DNA of 59,031 nt from Massilia rubra (GTDB lineage Bacteria; Pseudomonadota; Gammaproteobacteria; Burkholderiales; Burkholderiaceae_D), in assembly GCF_011682065.1 (NCBI RefSeq), contig NZ_VUYU01000038.1:1-59031 (forward strand), read 5' to 3'. Positions 1 to 8,552 of this stretch are shown here, in pieces. Under the pieces are notes generated by a model, which saw nothing but the letters and a program-made list of their open reading frames with translations, did no database searches and was not told the DNA's origin. Positions within the stretch are counted from its first letter, which is position 1, and every line of letters begins with the position of its first letter. The position numbers and the translations under genes are program-made.

Positions 1-69
1 CGCCTGCTACGCAATCTTGCAAAACGCGCGGAACAGTTGGGCATGACACTTACCCCGGCTACCGCATGA
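1..69 (+). CDS. 3' end of an unidentified gene
   Basis: The window opens inside a plus-strand reading frame that ends at a TGA at 67-69. The visible 22-residue tail reads RLLRNLAKRAEQLGMTLTPA and two more residues. The basic, leucine-rich tail is reminiscent of transposase C-termini, but it is too short to assign. The gene converges on yaaA, which is on the other strand. I cannot name it. Confidence 0.3.
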   Translation, partial: RLLRNLAKRAEQLGMTLTPATA

Positions 70-143
70 ACAACACCATGGCCGGGAGGGGGCGGCGGTG
101 TTGTTTCTTAAGAGACCTGACACCGGCCGGCGGGAGAAGTTTG

Positions 144-914
144 TTACTCCTCCACCTTGCGCCGGAAAATCCAGGTCCGCTCGTCCGAATCCTTCTTGTC
201 GAACGCATATCCGTCCACCTTGAAGCCCTTGAGCTTGTCGGCGTCCACGATGCCCTTGACCGCCGCATAGCGCGCCATCAAGCCGCGCGCCCGCTTGGCG
301 TAGAACGAAATGATCTTGTACTTGCCGCCTTTCCAGTCCTCGAACACGGGCGTGATCACCGGCACCGTCAACAACTTGGGCTTGACCGACTTGAAGTATT
401 CTTCCGACGCCAGGTTGACCAGTACCCTGGCCTCCTTGTCGGCAATGGCGGCATTGAGCGCGCCCGTGACCGTCTCGCCCCAAAAAGCGTACAGGTCCTT
501 GCCCGCCCCGGTGGCCAGCTTGGTGCCCATCTCCAGCCGGTGCGGGTGGATCAGGTCGAGCGGACGCAGCACGCCGTACAGGCCGGATAGAATACGCACG
601 CTGCGTTGCGCATAGTCGAGCTGGCCCGGTTTGAGCGAACGGGCGTCGAAACCGGCGTACACGTCGCCATTGAAGGCCATGATCGCCTGGCGCGCTTCCT
701 TGGTGTCAACGCTCCAGCTGGCATAACGGCCGACGTTGAGCACGGCCAGCGCGTCGGAAATGTGCATCAGGCTGCCCAACTCGGCCGGCGAATAGTGGCG
801 CAGCACCTCGATCAGGGCGCTGGATCGGTCCAGGAAAGCGGGTGTACTGTGGAGTTTGGTGGTCGGGGGCGTGTCCAGGTCCAGCGATTTGGCGGGCGAC
901 AAAACAATCAGCAT
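144..914 (-). CDS. yaaA: Peroxide stress protein YaaA (UPF0246/DUF328)
   Basis: The 256-residue product starts [12 protein letters not shown], the hallmark of the YaaA/UPF0246 family, and contains the family stretch [12 protein letters not shown] in its middle. In E. coli YaaA is a cytosolic DNA-binding protein that limits intracellular free iron during hydrogen peroxide stress. Its length matches the family. An in-frame TTG three codons upstream (923) is possible, but the ATG at 914 gives the canonical N-terminus. The gene diverges from the PIN-domain gene with only 37 bases between the start codons, so the two promoters must overlap. The family assignment is secure; the physiological role here is transferred from E. 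coli. Confidence 0.93.
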   Translation of the reverse strand: MLIVLSPAKSLDLDTPPTTKLHSTPAFLDRSSALIEVLRHYSPAELGSLMHISDALAVLNVGRYASWSVDTKEARQAIMAFNGDVYAGFDARSLKPGQLDYAQRSVRILSGLYGVLRPLDLIHPHRLEMGTKLATGAGKDLYAFWGETVTGALNAAIADKEARVLVNLASEEYFKSVKPKLLTVPVITPVFEDWKGGKYKIISFYAKRARGLMARYAAVKGIVDADKLKGFKVDGYAFDKKDSDERTWIFRRKVEE

Positions 915-951
915 AAGATTCAATCAACTTACTACGAATAAACAGACCAAT

Positions 952-1404
952 ATGATACCCGCTCCAGCCAAACGCATCGTGCTCGACACCAATGTCTGCC
1001 TCGACCTGTTCGTCTTCCACGATCCCCGCTGGGCCAGCCTGCTGGCCGCCATCGACAGCGGCTCGGTCGAGGCCGTCACGCGCGCCGATTGTCGCGAAGA
1101 ATACCTGGTGGTGCTGCACTACAAGCACCTGCCGCTCGACGAGGCCAGCCGCCCGCTAGCAGCCGCGCGCTTCGACGCCCTCATCACCGTGGTCGCGCCC
1201 GACGCCAAACCGGTGCGCCTGCCGGTGTGCACCGACCGCGACGACCAGAAATTCCTCGAGCTGGCGCGCGACGCCGGCGCCGACATTCTCATCACTAAGG
1301 ACAAGGCCCTGCTGAAACTGGCGCGCAAGACGGCCCAGGCCGGCATGTTCCGCATCATGCTGCCGGAAGCCTGGGTCAAGCTGGCCGCTGCCGAGGCCGT
1401 CTGA
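952..1404 (+). CDS. PIN-domain ribonuclease-like protein (VapC/COG1569 type)
   Basis: This 150-residue protein has PIN-fold acidic signatures: RIVLDTNVCLDLF near the N-terminus, DREE-like acidic residues in the centre (ADCREEY), CTDRDDQKFLELA, and the C-terminal ILITKDKALL. It resembles the 'putative toxin-antitoxin system toxin component, PIN family' proteins, which are predicted Mg2+-dependent RNases. The ATG at 952 is chosen because the PIN fold begins a few residues after it; longer versions run into yaaA. No antitoxin-like small gene lies directly upstream or downstream on the same strand, so a toxin role is not supported by context. The family is fairly sure, the function is inferred. 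Confidence 0.8.
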   Translation: MIPAPAKRIVLDTNVCLDLFVFHDPRWASLLAAIDSGSVEAVTRADCREEYLVVLHYKHLPLDEASRPLAAARFDALITVVAPDAKPVRLPVCTDRDDQKFLELARDAGADILITKDKALLKLARKTAQAGMFRIMLPEAWVKLAAAEAV

Positions 1405-1485
1405 ACCGTGTGCAGATGCGCCTGTTTTGTACTGCGCACGATGCCAAAATCACACGCCCGCCGACAGCGCGCCGGGCTGGCAATG

Positions 1486-2553
1486 TCAGGTCGCCGGACT
1501 GGCCAGAAAACGTTCCGGACCGCATGGGCCGAGGGCTGCCGATCGCTCGCCATCCATGATCTCCTCGCTCGCAAGGCGGCCAGCGATCGCCGCCAAGGTC
1601 ACTCCCGGATGCATCGTGCAAACATACAGGCCTGCGACAGCGGGCAGATAGCCAATGATGGGAATCCCATCGGCCGGCATGGGGCGCAGGCCAACGCAGG
1701 CCCATGCCGGCTTGATCTCGCCAGCCCCGTCGAGTTCATTGCCGATTGCGCCAGCAGTGCGTAGCGCCATGGCCAATGGCTGGTTGCCGACAGTATCATC
1801 GAGAAAATCCTCGGCCGCGAACAAGGTCCCATCCGCGCCTTGCCGCACCTCCATTGCAGCGCTGGAGATGATGGTGCGAACAAGACCGGGCCGGGATGTG
1901 TAGCGCATGAATACCGCCGGGGAAGATACGATTGGAAGCGAGACATGCAATTTGTCGGTCAGTCGTCCGATGCCGGTGCCGGCTGCCAGCACCACCGTGT
2001 CTGCGTCGATCGTGCCGCTGCCCGTCTCGATCCCCGTCACCCGCGCGCCCTCGACTGCAAGGGCGAGAACCGGCGTCTGCGTGAGTATCGTCGCCCCATG
2101 CTCCCTGGCGCCTGCGATCAATGCCTGCGTCGCCACCACCGCATCGAGCGCGCCCTGCCTTGGCGCGTAGGCGGCCTGGCTGGGCGGGTTCCTGAGATGC
2201 GGTTCCAGCCGGGCTATGCGAAACCGGTCCACCAGTACCGTGCCAGGCGGCATGGCTTCCCCTGCGTCGAGGCCATACGACAGGGCGCCCGTCCATTGAA
2301 TCTTCAGTCCAGGCAGCTGCGTTTCCAGGTGGCGGTACGCATCGATGGCGGCACCGCGCAATTGCGCAATGGGATCGGGACTCATGGCGGACGTATTAAT
2401 CCATGCGAATGATCGCCCGGTCACGCCGGAGGCGATGGCGCCGGCCTCGACGACCGTGACCTGCGCGCCCTTGCGCGCCAGGTGGTACGCGAGCGATGCC
2501 CCGACAATGCCCGCGCCGACGATAACGATACGTTTCTGTTCATGGTGATTCAT
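1486..2553 (-). CDS. FAD-dependent amino acid oxidase / DadA-like oxidoreductase
   Basis: The 355-residue product starts with a dinucleotide-binding Rossmann motif (RIVIVGAGIVGASLAYHLA, residues about 8-26) followed by the acidic end of the second strand (VTVVEAG). This is the DAO/DadA architecture of FAD enzymes that oxidise secondary or D-amino acids such as glycine, sarcosine or D-alanine. A second FAD contact is visible late in the protein (GLRPMPADGIPIIG). Substrate cannot be told from sequence. It lies 33 bases downstream of the beta-propeller-like gene in the same direction, so the two are probably co-transcribed. The ATG at 2553 puts the Rossmann strand at the usual distance from the N-terminus. 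Confidence 0.85.
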   Translation of the reverse strand: MNHHEQKRIVIVGAGIVGASLAYHLARKGAQVTVVEAGAIASGVTGRSFAWINTSAMSPDPIAQLRGAAIDAYRHLETQLPGLKIQWTGALSYGLDAGEAMPPGTVLVDRFRIARLEPHLRNPPSQAAYAPRQGALDAVVATQALIAGAREHGATILTQTPVLALAVEGARVTGIETGSGTIDADTVVLAAGTGIGRLTDKLHVSLPIVSSPAVFMRYTSRPGLVRTIISSAAMEVRQGADGTLFAAEDFLDDTVGNQPLAMALRTAGAIGNELDGAGEIKPAWACVGLRPMPADGIPIIGYLPAVAGLYVCTMHPGVTLAAIAGRLASEEIMDGERSAALGPCGPERFLASPAT

Positions 2554-2586
2554 ATAACGGCCTCGATCTTCCTGTCAGTGTTCAAT

Positions 2587-3618
2587 TCAGCTCGCATGGC
2601 GCAGTGGAGGATTATCCGGAAACGCCACACGCGTCCATGTCGTTCCATCGAAGCACGCCAGGTCCTTGAATCCGAACGACCACAGCACGCCATCGTGCAC
2701 GTCCAGCACGTTGGCGTCGGCAATGTCCGGAACCAGGCCGGTGCGCAAGCGCTCGATGTGTTCACCGTTGAAGGTGAACAGGCCGCTTTCCGAAGCGAGA
2801 TAGACGGTATCGCCAAACACGGCGACGCTGGAAAAGATCTCATCGGCATCGCCAGCACCGACTGCGGCGAAGCCCTCTTTCCAATTGCCGTGCAGCAGGG
2901 TGCCATGATAGCCGCACACCCACACCGCGTCCGCGCTGGCGCAGCAGACGGCGAGCAGTATGGCATCCGTATCGCACCGGACCGGACGCCAGGCCGTTCC
3001 GTCATGGTGAAAAATCCTGCCTGAATCGCCGACCGTGTAGATATCCGCCTCACTGATACCGTTGATATCGCTGAGCATCATGGTGTCCGCGAACAAGTTG
3101 TCGATGTCGCTGAGATCGCCCGCGTGCAGTCGGGCCAGCATGGCATCGACGCTGCTGGACGACTGCAGCAAACCGTGGTCGGCATGCACCCAGGTGTCAT
3201 GCTCGCGGCGATACACCTGCCCCATGCCGCCGCACACGTACAGCCGCTGGCCGATTTCACGAATGGCGCTAACATAGCCGTACTTGTCCGCCTCGGGCGT
3301 GCTCAAGCCGGCGTCGGCAATCTGCTCGATGATCTCGCCGCCCACGTATTCGAGGCGCACCTGCCCTTCGCTGGACAGGGTGCAATACATACGGCGCGGG
3401 CCGGCCCTGGCAACGCACACCGAAACACCTGTCCAACCGGGTAAGTCGAGGTGAACCCATTGATCCTGCGCTTGTTGATTGTCGAAGAAGAGGACACGGG
3501 AATACCGGTCTTCGGGGTCGAGACTGTCTAGCTCTGCGCACAGATAGATATAGTCCTTCTCGATCACGCATCCGGTCATGAAAGTGAGCGCTGCGTCGTA
3601 TTTCTGCTTTTTCGCCAT
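2587..3618 (-). CDS. Hypothetical beta-propeller-like protein
   Basis: The 343-residue protein starts MAKKQKYDAALTFMTG and has no signal peptide or membrane segment. It contains recurring short motifs of the type found in Ycf48/BNR-like propellers: YVCGGMGQVYRRE, IYTVGDSGRIFHHDG, VWVCGYHGTLLHGN, VYLASESGLFTFNGE and LWSFGFKDLACFDG. Each is spaced roughly 40-50 residues from the next, suggesting blades. Similar proteins are common as uncharacterised genes in beta- and gamma-proteobacteria. It precedes the oxidase gene on the same strand. I do not recognise a specific function; the propeller fold is an inference from the repeats. Confidence 0.7.
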   Translation of the reverse strand: MAKKQKYDAALTFMTGCVIEKDYIYLCAELDSLDPEDRYSRVLFFDNQQAQDQWVHLDLPGWTGVSVCVARAGPRRMYCTLSSEGQVRLEYVGGEIIEQIADAGLSTPEADKYGYVSAIREIGQRLYVCGGMGQVYRREHDTWVHADHGLLQSSSSVDAMLARLHAGDLSDIDNLFADTMMLSDINGISEADIYTVGDSGRIFHHDGTAWRPVRCDTDAILLAVCCASADAVWVCGYHGTLLHGNWKEGFAAVGAGDADEIFSSVAVFGDTVYLASESGLFTFNGEHIERLRTGLVPDIADANVLDVHDGVLWSFGFKDLACFDGTTWTRVAFPDNPPLRHAS

Positions 3619-3763
3619 CCGTTTTCCTGTTTTTCTTTGCTAACAACCGGAATGAACCCTCCGGTGAGCCACCATACCAGCCCTCCGCTGGTTCCCATCC
3701 GGCCGGCGGGTGGCAACGCGCGCCTGCGCTAGAATAGCTGTCCGCTTAACTTTCCGATCGCCC

Positions 3764-4921
3764 ATGTCCACTCCCGTCCTGCACACCCGCCTGCCCGCCG
3801 TCGGCACCACCGTTTTTTCGCTGATGTCGGCGCTGGCCAGCGAGCATGGGGCGGTCAACCTGGGCCAGGGCTTTCCCGACTTTGCCTGCGAGCCGGCCCT
3901 GCTCGATCATGTCGACGCCGCCATGCGCGCCGGCCACAACCAGTATCCGATGATGACCGGCGTGCCCGCCCTGCGCGCCGCCATCGCGGCCAAGATCGCG
4001 ACCGTGTACGGCGCGCGCTACGATGCCGCCAGCGAAATCACCGTCACCGCCGGCGCCACCCAGGCCCTGACCACCGCCATCTTCTGCTGCGTGCATCCGG
4101 GCGACGAGGTGATCGTCATCGAACCGGCCTACGACAGCTATTTGCCGGCCATCGCCCTGGCCGGCGGCGTGCCGGTGCCGGTCGCGATGGAGCTCGGCGA
4201 GCAAGGCTACACCGTGCCGTGGGACCGGCTCGCAGCAGCGGTCACGCCGCGCACGCGCCTGATCGTCATCAACACTCCGCACAACCCGACCGGCTCGGTG
4301 CTGCGCGCGGCCGACCTGCAAGCGCTGGCCGACATCGTGCGCGGCAGCGACATACTGATCCTGTCGGACGAGGTGTACGAGCACATGGTCTACGACGGCG
4401 CGCGCCACGAGTCGGTGAGCCGTTATCCGGAGCTGGCCGAACGCAGCTTCGTGGTATCGAGCTTTGGCAAGACGTATCACGTCACTGGCTGGAAAATCGG
4501 CTACGTCGCCGCCCCGGCCAGCCTGATGGCGGAATTTCGCAAGGTACATCAATACAATGTCTTCAGCGTCAACACGCCGATGCAGCATGGCCTGGCGAGC
4601 TACATGGCCGACCCCGCGCCTTACCTGGACTTGCCGGCGTTTTACCAGCGCAAGCGCGACCTGTTCCGCGATGGCTTGAAGGGCTCCCGCTTCACCTTGT
4701 TGCCAGCCGACGGCACCTATTTTCAGTGTGTCCGGTACGACGCGATGTCGCCGATGCCGGAGTCCGAATTTGCACAATGGCTCACCACCGAGATCAAGGT
4801 CGCCGCCATTCCCGTGTCCGCGTTTTACAGCAAGGGCCAGGAATCGGGCATCGTGCGCTTTTGCTTCGCCAAGCAAGACGACACCTTGCGCCTGGCGCTG
4901 GAGCGCCTCGCCAGGCTGTGA
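3764..4921 (+). CDS. PLP-dependent aminotransferase, methionine/kynurenine type (YbdL-like)
   Basis: The 385-residue class I/II fold-type I aminotransferase has the N-terminal NLGQGFPDF motif and a PLP-phosphate region (GATQALTTAIF). It also has NTPHNPTGSVL, DEVYEHMVYDG, and the PLP Schiff-base lysine in SSFGKTYHVTGWKIGY (K236). The sequence resembles YbdL/MtnE-like enzymes, which transaminate methionine, aromatic amino acids or kynurenine with 2-oxo acids. The ATG at 3764 gives the usual start MSTPVLHTRLP; the longer frame upstream lacks family character. A GC-rich hairpin follows the stop. A truncated relative of this very gene lies 580 bases downstream (5501-5918). Confidence 0.92.
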   Translation: MSTPVLHTRLPAVGTTVFSLMSALASEHGAVNLGQGFPDFACEPALLDHVDAAMRAGHNQYPMMTGVPALRAAIAAKIATVYGARYDAASEITVTAGATQALTTAIFCCVHPGDEVIVIEPAYDSYLPAIALAGGVPVPVAMELGEQGYTVPWDRLAAAVTPRTRLIVINTPHNPTGSVLRAADLQALADIVRGSDILILSDEVYEHMVYDGARHESVSRYPELAERSFVVSSFGKTYHVTGWKIGYVAAPASLMAEFRKVHQYNVFSVNTPMQHGLASYMADPAPYLDLPAFYQRKRDLFRDGLKGSRFTLLPADGTYFQCVRYDAMSPMPESEFAQWLTTEIKVAAIPVSAFYSKGQESGIVRFCFAKQDDTLRLALERLARL

Positions 4922-4923
4922 TG

Positions 4924-4948
4924 GAGCGCGGACCCCAGGTCCCCGCTC
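4924..4948 (+). terminator. GC-rich hairpin after the aminotransferase gene
   Basis: Three bases after the stop codon, GAGCGCGGACC pairs with GGTCCCCGCTC around a three-base loop, giving a 10-pair stem with one mismatch. There is no U-run after it, so it is a weak or Rho-assisted terminator candidate at best. Confidence 0.4.
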
Positions 4949-5104
4949 CCGAACAACATTGTACAAAAATACATTCAACGCTAAAATGCAACAAGCGCGT
5001 CGATCGTTCACGACGCTCATCTGGCGCGCGGCTTGGAAAGCTTTCACACAGTTCACACCTTCGTCGGAAGGAACGCTTTCACTCAATTAACGGGAGATCA
5101 AAAA

Positions 5105-5479
5105 GTGCCATTCCATAACACGCGACATTTTATACAACGAGTTTATGGCGACCGCATCGTCTGGACCGCCAATCATCGCGAGGTTTCCGCTCAAGACGTC
5201 GAAAAGGTGGTTGAGCAATACCGCCATGAAGGCAGATTGACGATCTACAGCGGGACCCATGGCGACCCGGAGGGCAACTTCAGCGGTATCGACTATGCTG
5301 TTCGTGATTTTGCCATTGAGGACAGGGAAACGTCCAATTCGAATCCGAGGATACGTGTTGTTAATGTCGGCAGAGTCAAAATCAACATCCCCGACACGAT
5401 TGCCAATGCCACTACCGATATCATGTTCGCGTGGTGCTTCAGCCACGCTTCAATTACCCACAAATCCCCGTACGTCTGA
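5105..5479 (+). CDS. Hypothetical protein, 124 aa
   Basis: The GTG at 5105 is chosen because GGGAGA lies about nine bases upstream; the longer frame from 5033 starts at a TTG without such a site. The product begins MPFHNTRHFIQRVYGDRIVW and ends in a small hydrophobic stretch (NATTDIMFAWCFSHASI). It has no recognised domain, signal peptide or clear membrane segment. Base composition here is less GC-rich than in the neighbours. The gene sits between the aminotransferase and its decayed partial copy, which suggests the interval was disturbed by a recombination or insertion event. Function unknown. Confidence 0.5.
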   Translation: MPFHNTRHFIQRVYGDRIVWTANHREVSAQDVEKVVEQYRHEGRLTIYSGTHGDPEGNFSGIDYAVRDFAIEDRETSNSNPRIRVVNVGRVKINIPDTIANATTDIMFAWCFSHASITHKSPYV

Positions 5480-5500
5480 ACCGCCCGTGCAAGCGGTGGG

Positions 5501-5918
5501 TGTGGCACGTCCTGCGCTGCGCCGTCGCGGCCAGGATCGCCAATGTGTGCGGCGCGCGCGGTCATGCCGCGCACGCGCCTGATCGTCATCATGCCCCGCA
5601 CGACCCGACCGCCCCGGTACTGCGCGCGGCCGACATGCAGGACTTTTACCGGCGCAAGCGTGACCTGTTCCGCGAGGGCCTGACAGGCTCGCGCTGCACG
5701 TTGTTGCCATCCGACGCGACCTATTTTCAATGTGTCATGGTCGAGGCAATTTCGCCTATACTGGAGTCGGAATTCGCACAATGGCTGACCACCGTGATCA
5801 AGGTCGCCGCCCTTCCCGTGTCCGCGTTGTACAGCAATGGCCGGGCATCGGACATTGTGCGTTTTTGCTTCGCCAAGCAAGACGACACCTGGCGCTGGAG
5901 CGTCTGGCCAGATTGTGA
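5501..5918 (+). pseudogene. Decayed, internally deleted copy of the aminotransferase gene
   Basis: Three blocks match the upstream aminotransferase in order: 5501-5557 matches about 3961-4017, 5558-5641 matches about 4239-4322, and 5642-5918 matches about 4641-4921. Two internal segments of roughly 220 and 310 bases are therefore missing, including the PLP lysine region. A further 7-base deletion near the end shifts the final frame. The last block still reads clearly: DFYRRKRDLFREGLTGSRC, ESEFAQWLTT, IVRFCFAKQDDT. Without the catalytic lysine and most of the core fold the product could not work as a transaminase. Confidence 0.85.
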
Positions 5919-5942
5919 TCTACCGGAGCTGGAACCAACATC

Positions 5943-7040
5943 ATGGCAATCAGGCGCATCACCATGGCAGACCTGGCGTTCGGCGAACCCTTGCGCTGGG
6001 ATGTTTTCAGCACGCCGTCGGCCGCCCGTCCGCTGCTGAAAAAGGGCCAGGTGCTCGCGCCCGGCGAATTGGACGACTGGCTCGCGGCCGGCCTGTACGC
6101 CGAAGCGTCGGCGCCGGTGTCGGTGCTGCAATCGCTCAACCAGATCAACCGCGGCCTCGAACGCACCCTGATGGACTTGCGCGACCAGGGCGGCGCCGAC
6201 CGCGAACTGCGCGCCGCCGCCGCCGAGCTGATCGCCACCGTCGAACGCGGCGGCGACGTGGCGCTGGCCGCCATTTTCCTGAACCAGATTGCCGGTGCCT
6301 ACGCGGTGCGCCATTGCACCGAGGCGGCCGTGATCGCCTGCCTGATCGCGCGCGCGATGGGCAAGTCGCCGGCCGAAGTGCTGGTGGTCACGGCGGCCGC
6401 GCTGAGCATGAACGTGGGCATGGTGCGCCAGGCCGAACTGTTCCAGAACAAGGATGGCGCGCTGTCGCATGAAGAACGGGCGCTGGTGCGGCGCCATCCG
6501 TCGGCCAGCGTCGAGATGCTGCGCTGGGCCGGCGTGCACGACGAGGCATGGCTCGACCTGGTGTTGCTGCATCATGAAAATGATGACGGCAGCGGCTATC
6601 CGGCCGGCAAACTCGGCGATGAGATTTCGCAGAACGCCAAGCTGATCGGGCTGGCCGACCGCTACTGCGCCTTCGTTTCAGCGCGCAATTACCGGCGCTC
6701 CCTGCTGCCGCCGCAGGCGCTGGAACGGCTGGGGGCGGGCAACGAGATGCCGTACGACCAGATCGTGCTGGGCCACTTCGCCACGCAGATCGGGGCCTAT
6801 CCTCCGGGGACGCTGGTACGGCTCGAGAATGCCGAACTGGGCGTGGTGTCGCACCGCGCCCAAGATGGCGCGGGAGTCGGCGTGCATGTGCTGCGCACGG
6901 CCGATGGCAAGAGCCCGGGCGAGGCGCGCGAGCGTGTCACCAGCGAGCCGGGCTGCGCGATTACGGAAGCCTTGCATGAGGATCATGCGAAGTTAAGGTT
7001 TCCGATGAAGCAGATTTGGGGAGAGTTGGCGAGTTTGTAG
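5943..7040 (+). CDS. HD-GYP-like domain protein with degenerate HD motif
   Basis: The 365-residue protein has a variable N-terminal region (about 1-115) and then an HD-GYP-type domain. Visible are an initial His (RHCTEAAV), ERALVRRHPSASVEML, LLHHENDDGSGYPAGKLGDEI and a final LADRYCAF. These match the HD-GYP framework of cyclic-di-GMP phosphodiesterases. However, the HD dyad that normally sits in LHDIGK is replaced by LSMNVGM, so two metal ligands are lost. Activity is therefore doubtful, and it may act as a c-di-GMP sensor or adaptor. It starts 24 bases after the aminotransferase remnant and ends close to the convergent LysR gene. Confidence 0.8.
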   Translation: MAIRRITMADLAFGEPLRWDVFSTPSAARPLLKKGQVLAPGELDDWLAAGLYAEASAPVSVLQSLNQINRGLERTLMDLRDQGGADRELRAAAAELIATVERGGDVALAAIFLNQIAGAYAVRHCTEAAVIACLIARAMGKSPAEVLVVTAAALSMNVGMVRQAELFQNKDGALSHEERALVRRHPSASVEMLRWAGVHDEAWLDLVLLHHENDDGSGYPAGKLGDEISQNAKLIGLADRYCAFVSARNYRRSLLPPQALERLGAGNEMPYDQIVLGHFATQIGAYPPGTLVRLENAELGVVSHRAQDGAGVGVHVLRTADGKSPGEARERVTSEPGCAITEALHEDHAKLRFPMKQIWGELASL

Positions 7041-7061
7041 CTAACGCGTCGTTCCCCTGCC

Positions 7062-7979
7062 TCACCCGGTGGGTCCGGGCAGCGCGACAGGGCTGGTCGG
7101 TGCATCGGCCTGGCTGCGCAACCATTCCCATGCCGCGTCGACATGTGGCCCGTGCCGCTGTCCCGCACTGCGGACCAGATGATACGCATGCCCCGCCATG
7201 CTCGGGCCGAACGGCTGCGCCAGGCGCCCTGCCGCGATGTCGGCGGCCACCAGTTCCAGGCTCAGAAGCGCAATTCCCTGGCCGGCCAGCGCCGCCTGGA
7301 TCGCATGGTCTTCACCAGAAAAAAGTAGCTGGCCGTGATGTGACTTCCACGGCAAGCCCGCTTGTGCGAACCAGTTCTTCCAGGTCGGGTTGAGCGGATG
7401 CGCGTGGCTCCACTTGAAATCGATCAACGGGACCTGGTCCAGGTCCGCCAGTGTCAACAGGCCAAGCTGGGGGCCGGACACCGGCGCGAAGCGGTCGGCG
7501 AACAGCGGCTGCGCGACCATGCCCGAATACGGCCCGCGCCCGTAGCGAATCGCTATGTCGGCACGGTCGGACCCGAGCTCGACTGCCTGATCGGATGCAT
7601 GCAGCTCCAGATCGATGTCCGGGTACATCTGTCGAAAGTGCGCCACCCGGGGCGCGAGCCAGCGCGCCATGAACGCATTGGTCGCCGAGATGACGACCCG
7701 GCGCCGCGCCTGCGCCGTCTCGAGGCGCTGCAAGACCGTTTCGAATGCGTTGAAACCGTCACGCAGCACCGGATACAGCTCCACCCCGGCGTCGGTCAGG
7801 ACGACTTTGCGCACCTGCCGCTCGAACAGGGTCAATCCGGTCAATTCCTCGAGAGCGCGAATCTGATGGCTGATCGCGGTCGGCGTGACGGCGAGTTCAT
7901 TGGCGGCTTGCTTGAAGCTGCCATGCCGGGCTGCCGCTTCGAACGCGCGTAGTGCCGAAAGTGGGGGAAGTCGCCGCAT
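7062..7979 (-). CDS. LysR-family transcriptional regulator (GcvA-like)
   Basis: The 305-residue product has an N-terminal winged helix-turn-helix (RRLPPLSALRAFEAAARHGS, AANELAVTPTAISHQIRALE, residues about 2-62) followed by a LysR substrate-binding domain (VVISATNAFMARWLAPRV, DIAIRYGRGPY). The start PPLSALRAFEAAARHGSF is typical of the GcvA/AmpR subgroup. It is divergent from ridA with 136 bases between the start codons, the classic arrangement for a LysR protein that controls its neighbour and itself. The inducer cannot be predicted. Confidence 0.92.
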   Translation of the reverse strand: MRRLPPLSALRAFEAAARHGSFKQAANELAVTPTAISHQIRALEELTGLTLFERQVRKVVLTDAGVELYPVLRDGFNAFETVLQRLETAQARRRVVISATNAFMARWLAPRVAHFRQMYPDIDLELHASDQAVELGSDRADIAIRYGRGPYSGMVAQPLFADRFAPVSGPQLGLLTLADLDQVPLIDFKWSHAHPLNPTWKNWFAQAGLPWKSHHGQLLFSGEDHAIQAALAGQGIALLSLELVAADIAAGRLAQPFGPSMAGHAYHLVRSAGQRHGPHVDAAWEWLRSQADAPTSPVALPGPTG

Positions 7980-8115
7980 TGCGCCTACAGGTGAAATGAA
8001 CTCATCTTATGCCTGACAAATGAGCGTTTGTCAACGTCACGGCGCACGCCTATCTTCTCCCTGCGGCACCGCTGGCGCCGCACCCGCATCCCCTACCGTG
8101 ACCAAGGAGTCAACC

Positions 8116-8511
8116 ATGCTCGAACGAATCATCACCCAGCCGGACAATTACGAACCCTTCCTGCTTTCCCAAGCGATCAAATGGGGCGACCTGCTCTTCG
8201 TCTCCGGGCAGGCGGGCGCCGGCGACGATGGGAAAATCGTCGACGGCGGTTTCCGCGCCCAGGGCGAACAGGCTTTCGCCAACCTCAAGCGCGTGCTCGA
8301 CGCCGGCGGCTCGGGCCTCGACGCCGTCGTCAAGGTCACGATCTTCGTGACCGACATGGGCAACTTCAAGGAGGTGGTGGAACTGCGTCGCCGGTTCTTC
8401 ACGGCGCCCTACCCGGCCGATACCATCGCCGAAGTCAAGGCCCTGTACGATCCGGCGGCCATGATAGAAATCGAGGCCATCGCCGCGGTGCGTCCAAACA
8501 CCGGGAATTGA
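8116..8511 (+). CDS. RidA/YjgF family enamine/imine deaminase
   Basis: The 131-residue product is the usual length for the family. It has the characteristic core: LLFVSGQAGAGDDGKIV, EQAFANLKRVLDAGGSGLD, VVKVTIFVTDMGNF and the C-terminal MIEIEAIAAV. RidA proteins are small cytosolic trimers that hydrolyse reactive 2-aminoacrylate and related imines made by PLP enzymes. An AAGGAG site sits eight bases before the ATG at 8116, which fixes the start; the longer frame is not needed. The conserved Arg that binds carboxylate in true RidA is not in the usual place, so it may be one of the Rid subfamilies with another substrate. Likely controlled by the divergent LysR gene. Confidence 0.88.
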   Translation: MLERIITQPDNYEPFLLSQAIKWGDLLFVSGQAGAGDDGKIVDGGFRAQGEQAFANLKRVLDAGGSGLDAVVKVTIFVTDMGNFKEVVELRRRFFTAPYPADTIAEVKALYDPAAMIEIEAIAAVRPNTGN

Positions 8512-8552
8512 TCGGCCGACTGGGCGGGGAGCCGGGCGTGCCTGGGAACCGG

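Noticed and set aside
91-143. Terminator between yaaA and the upstream gene end
   Set aside because: Only a six-base stem (CGGTGT/ACACCG) with an 18-base loop and no U-run.
952-1404. Type II toxin-antitoxin pair
   Set aside because: The PIN protein is clear, but no antitoxin-like frame lies next to it on the same strand, so only the PIN gene is reported.
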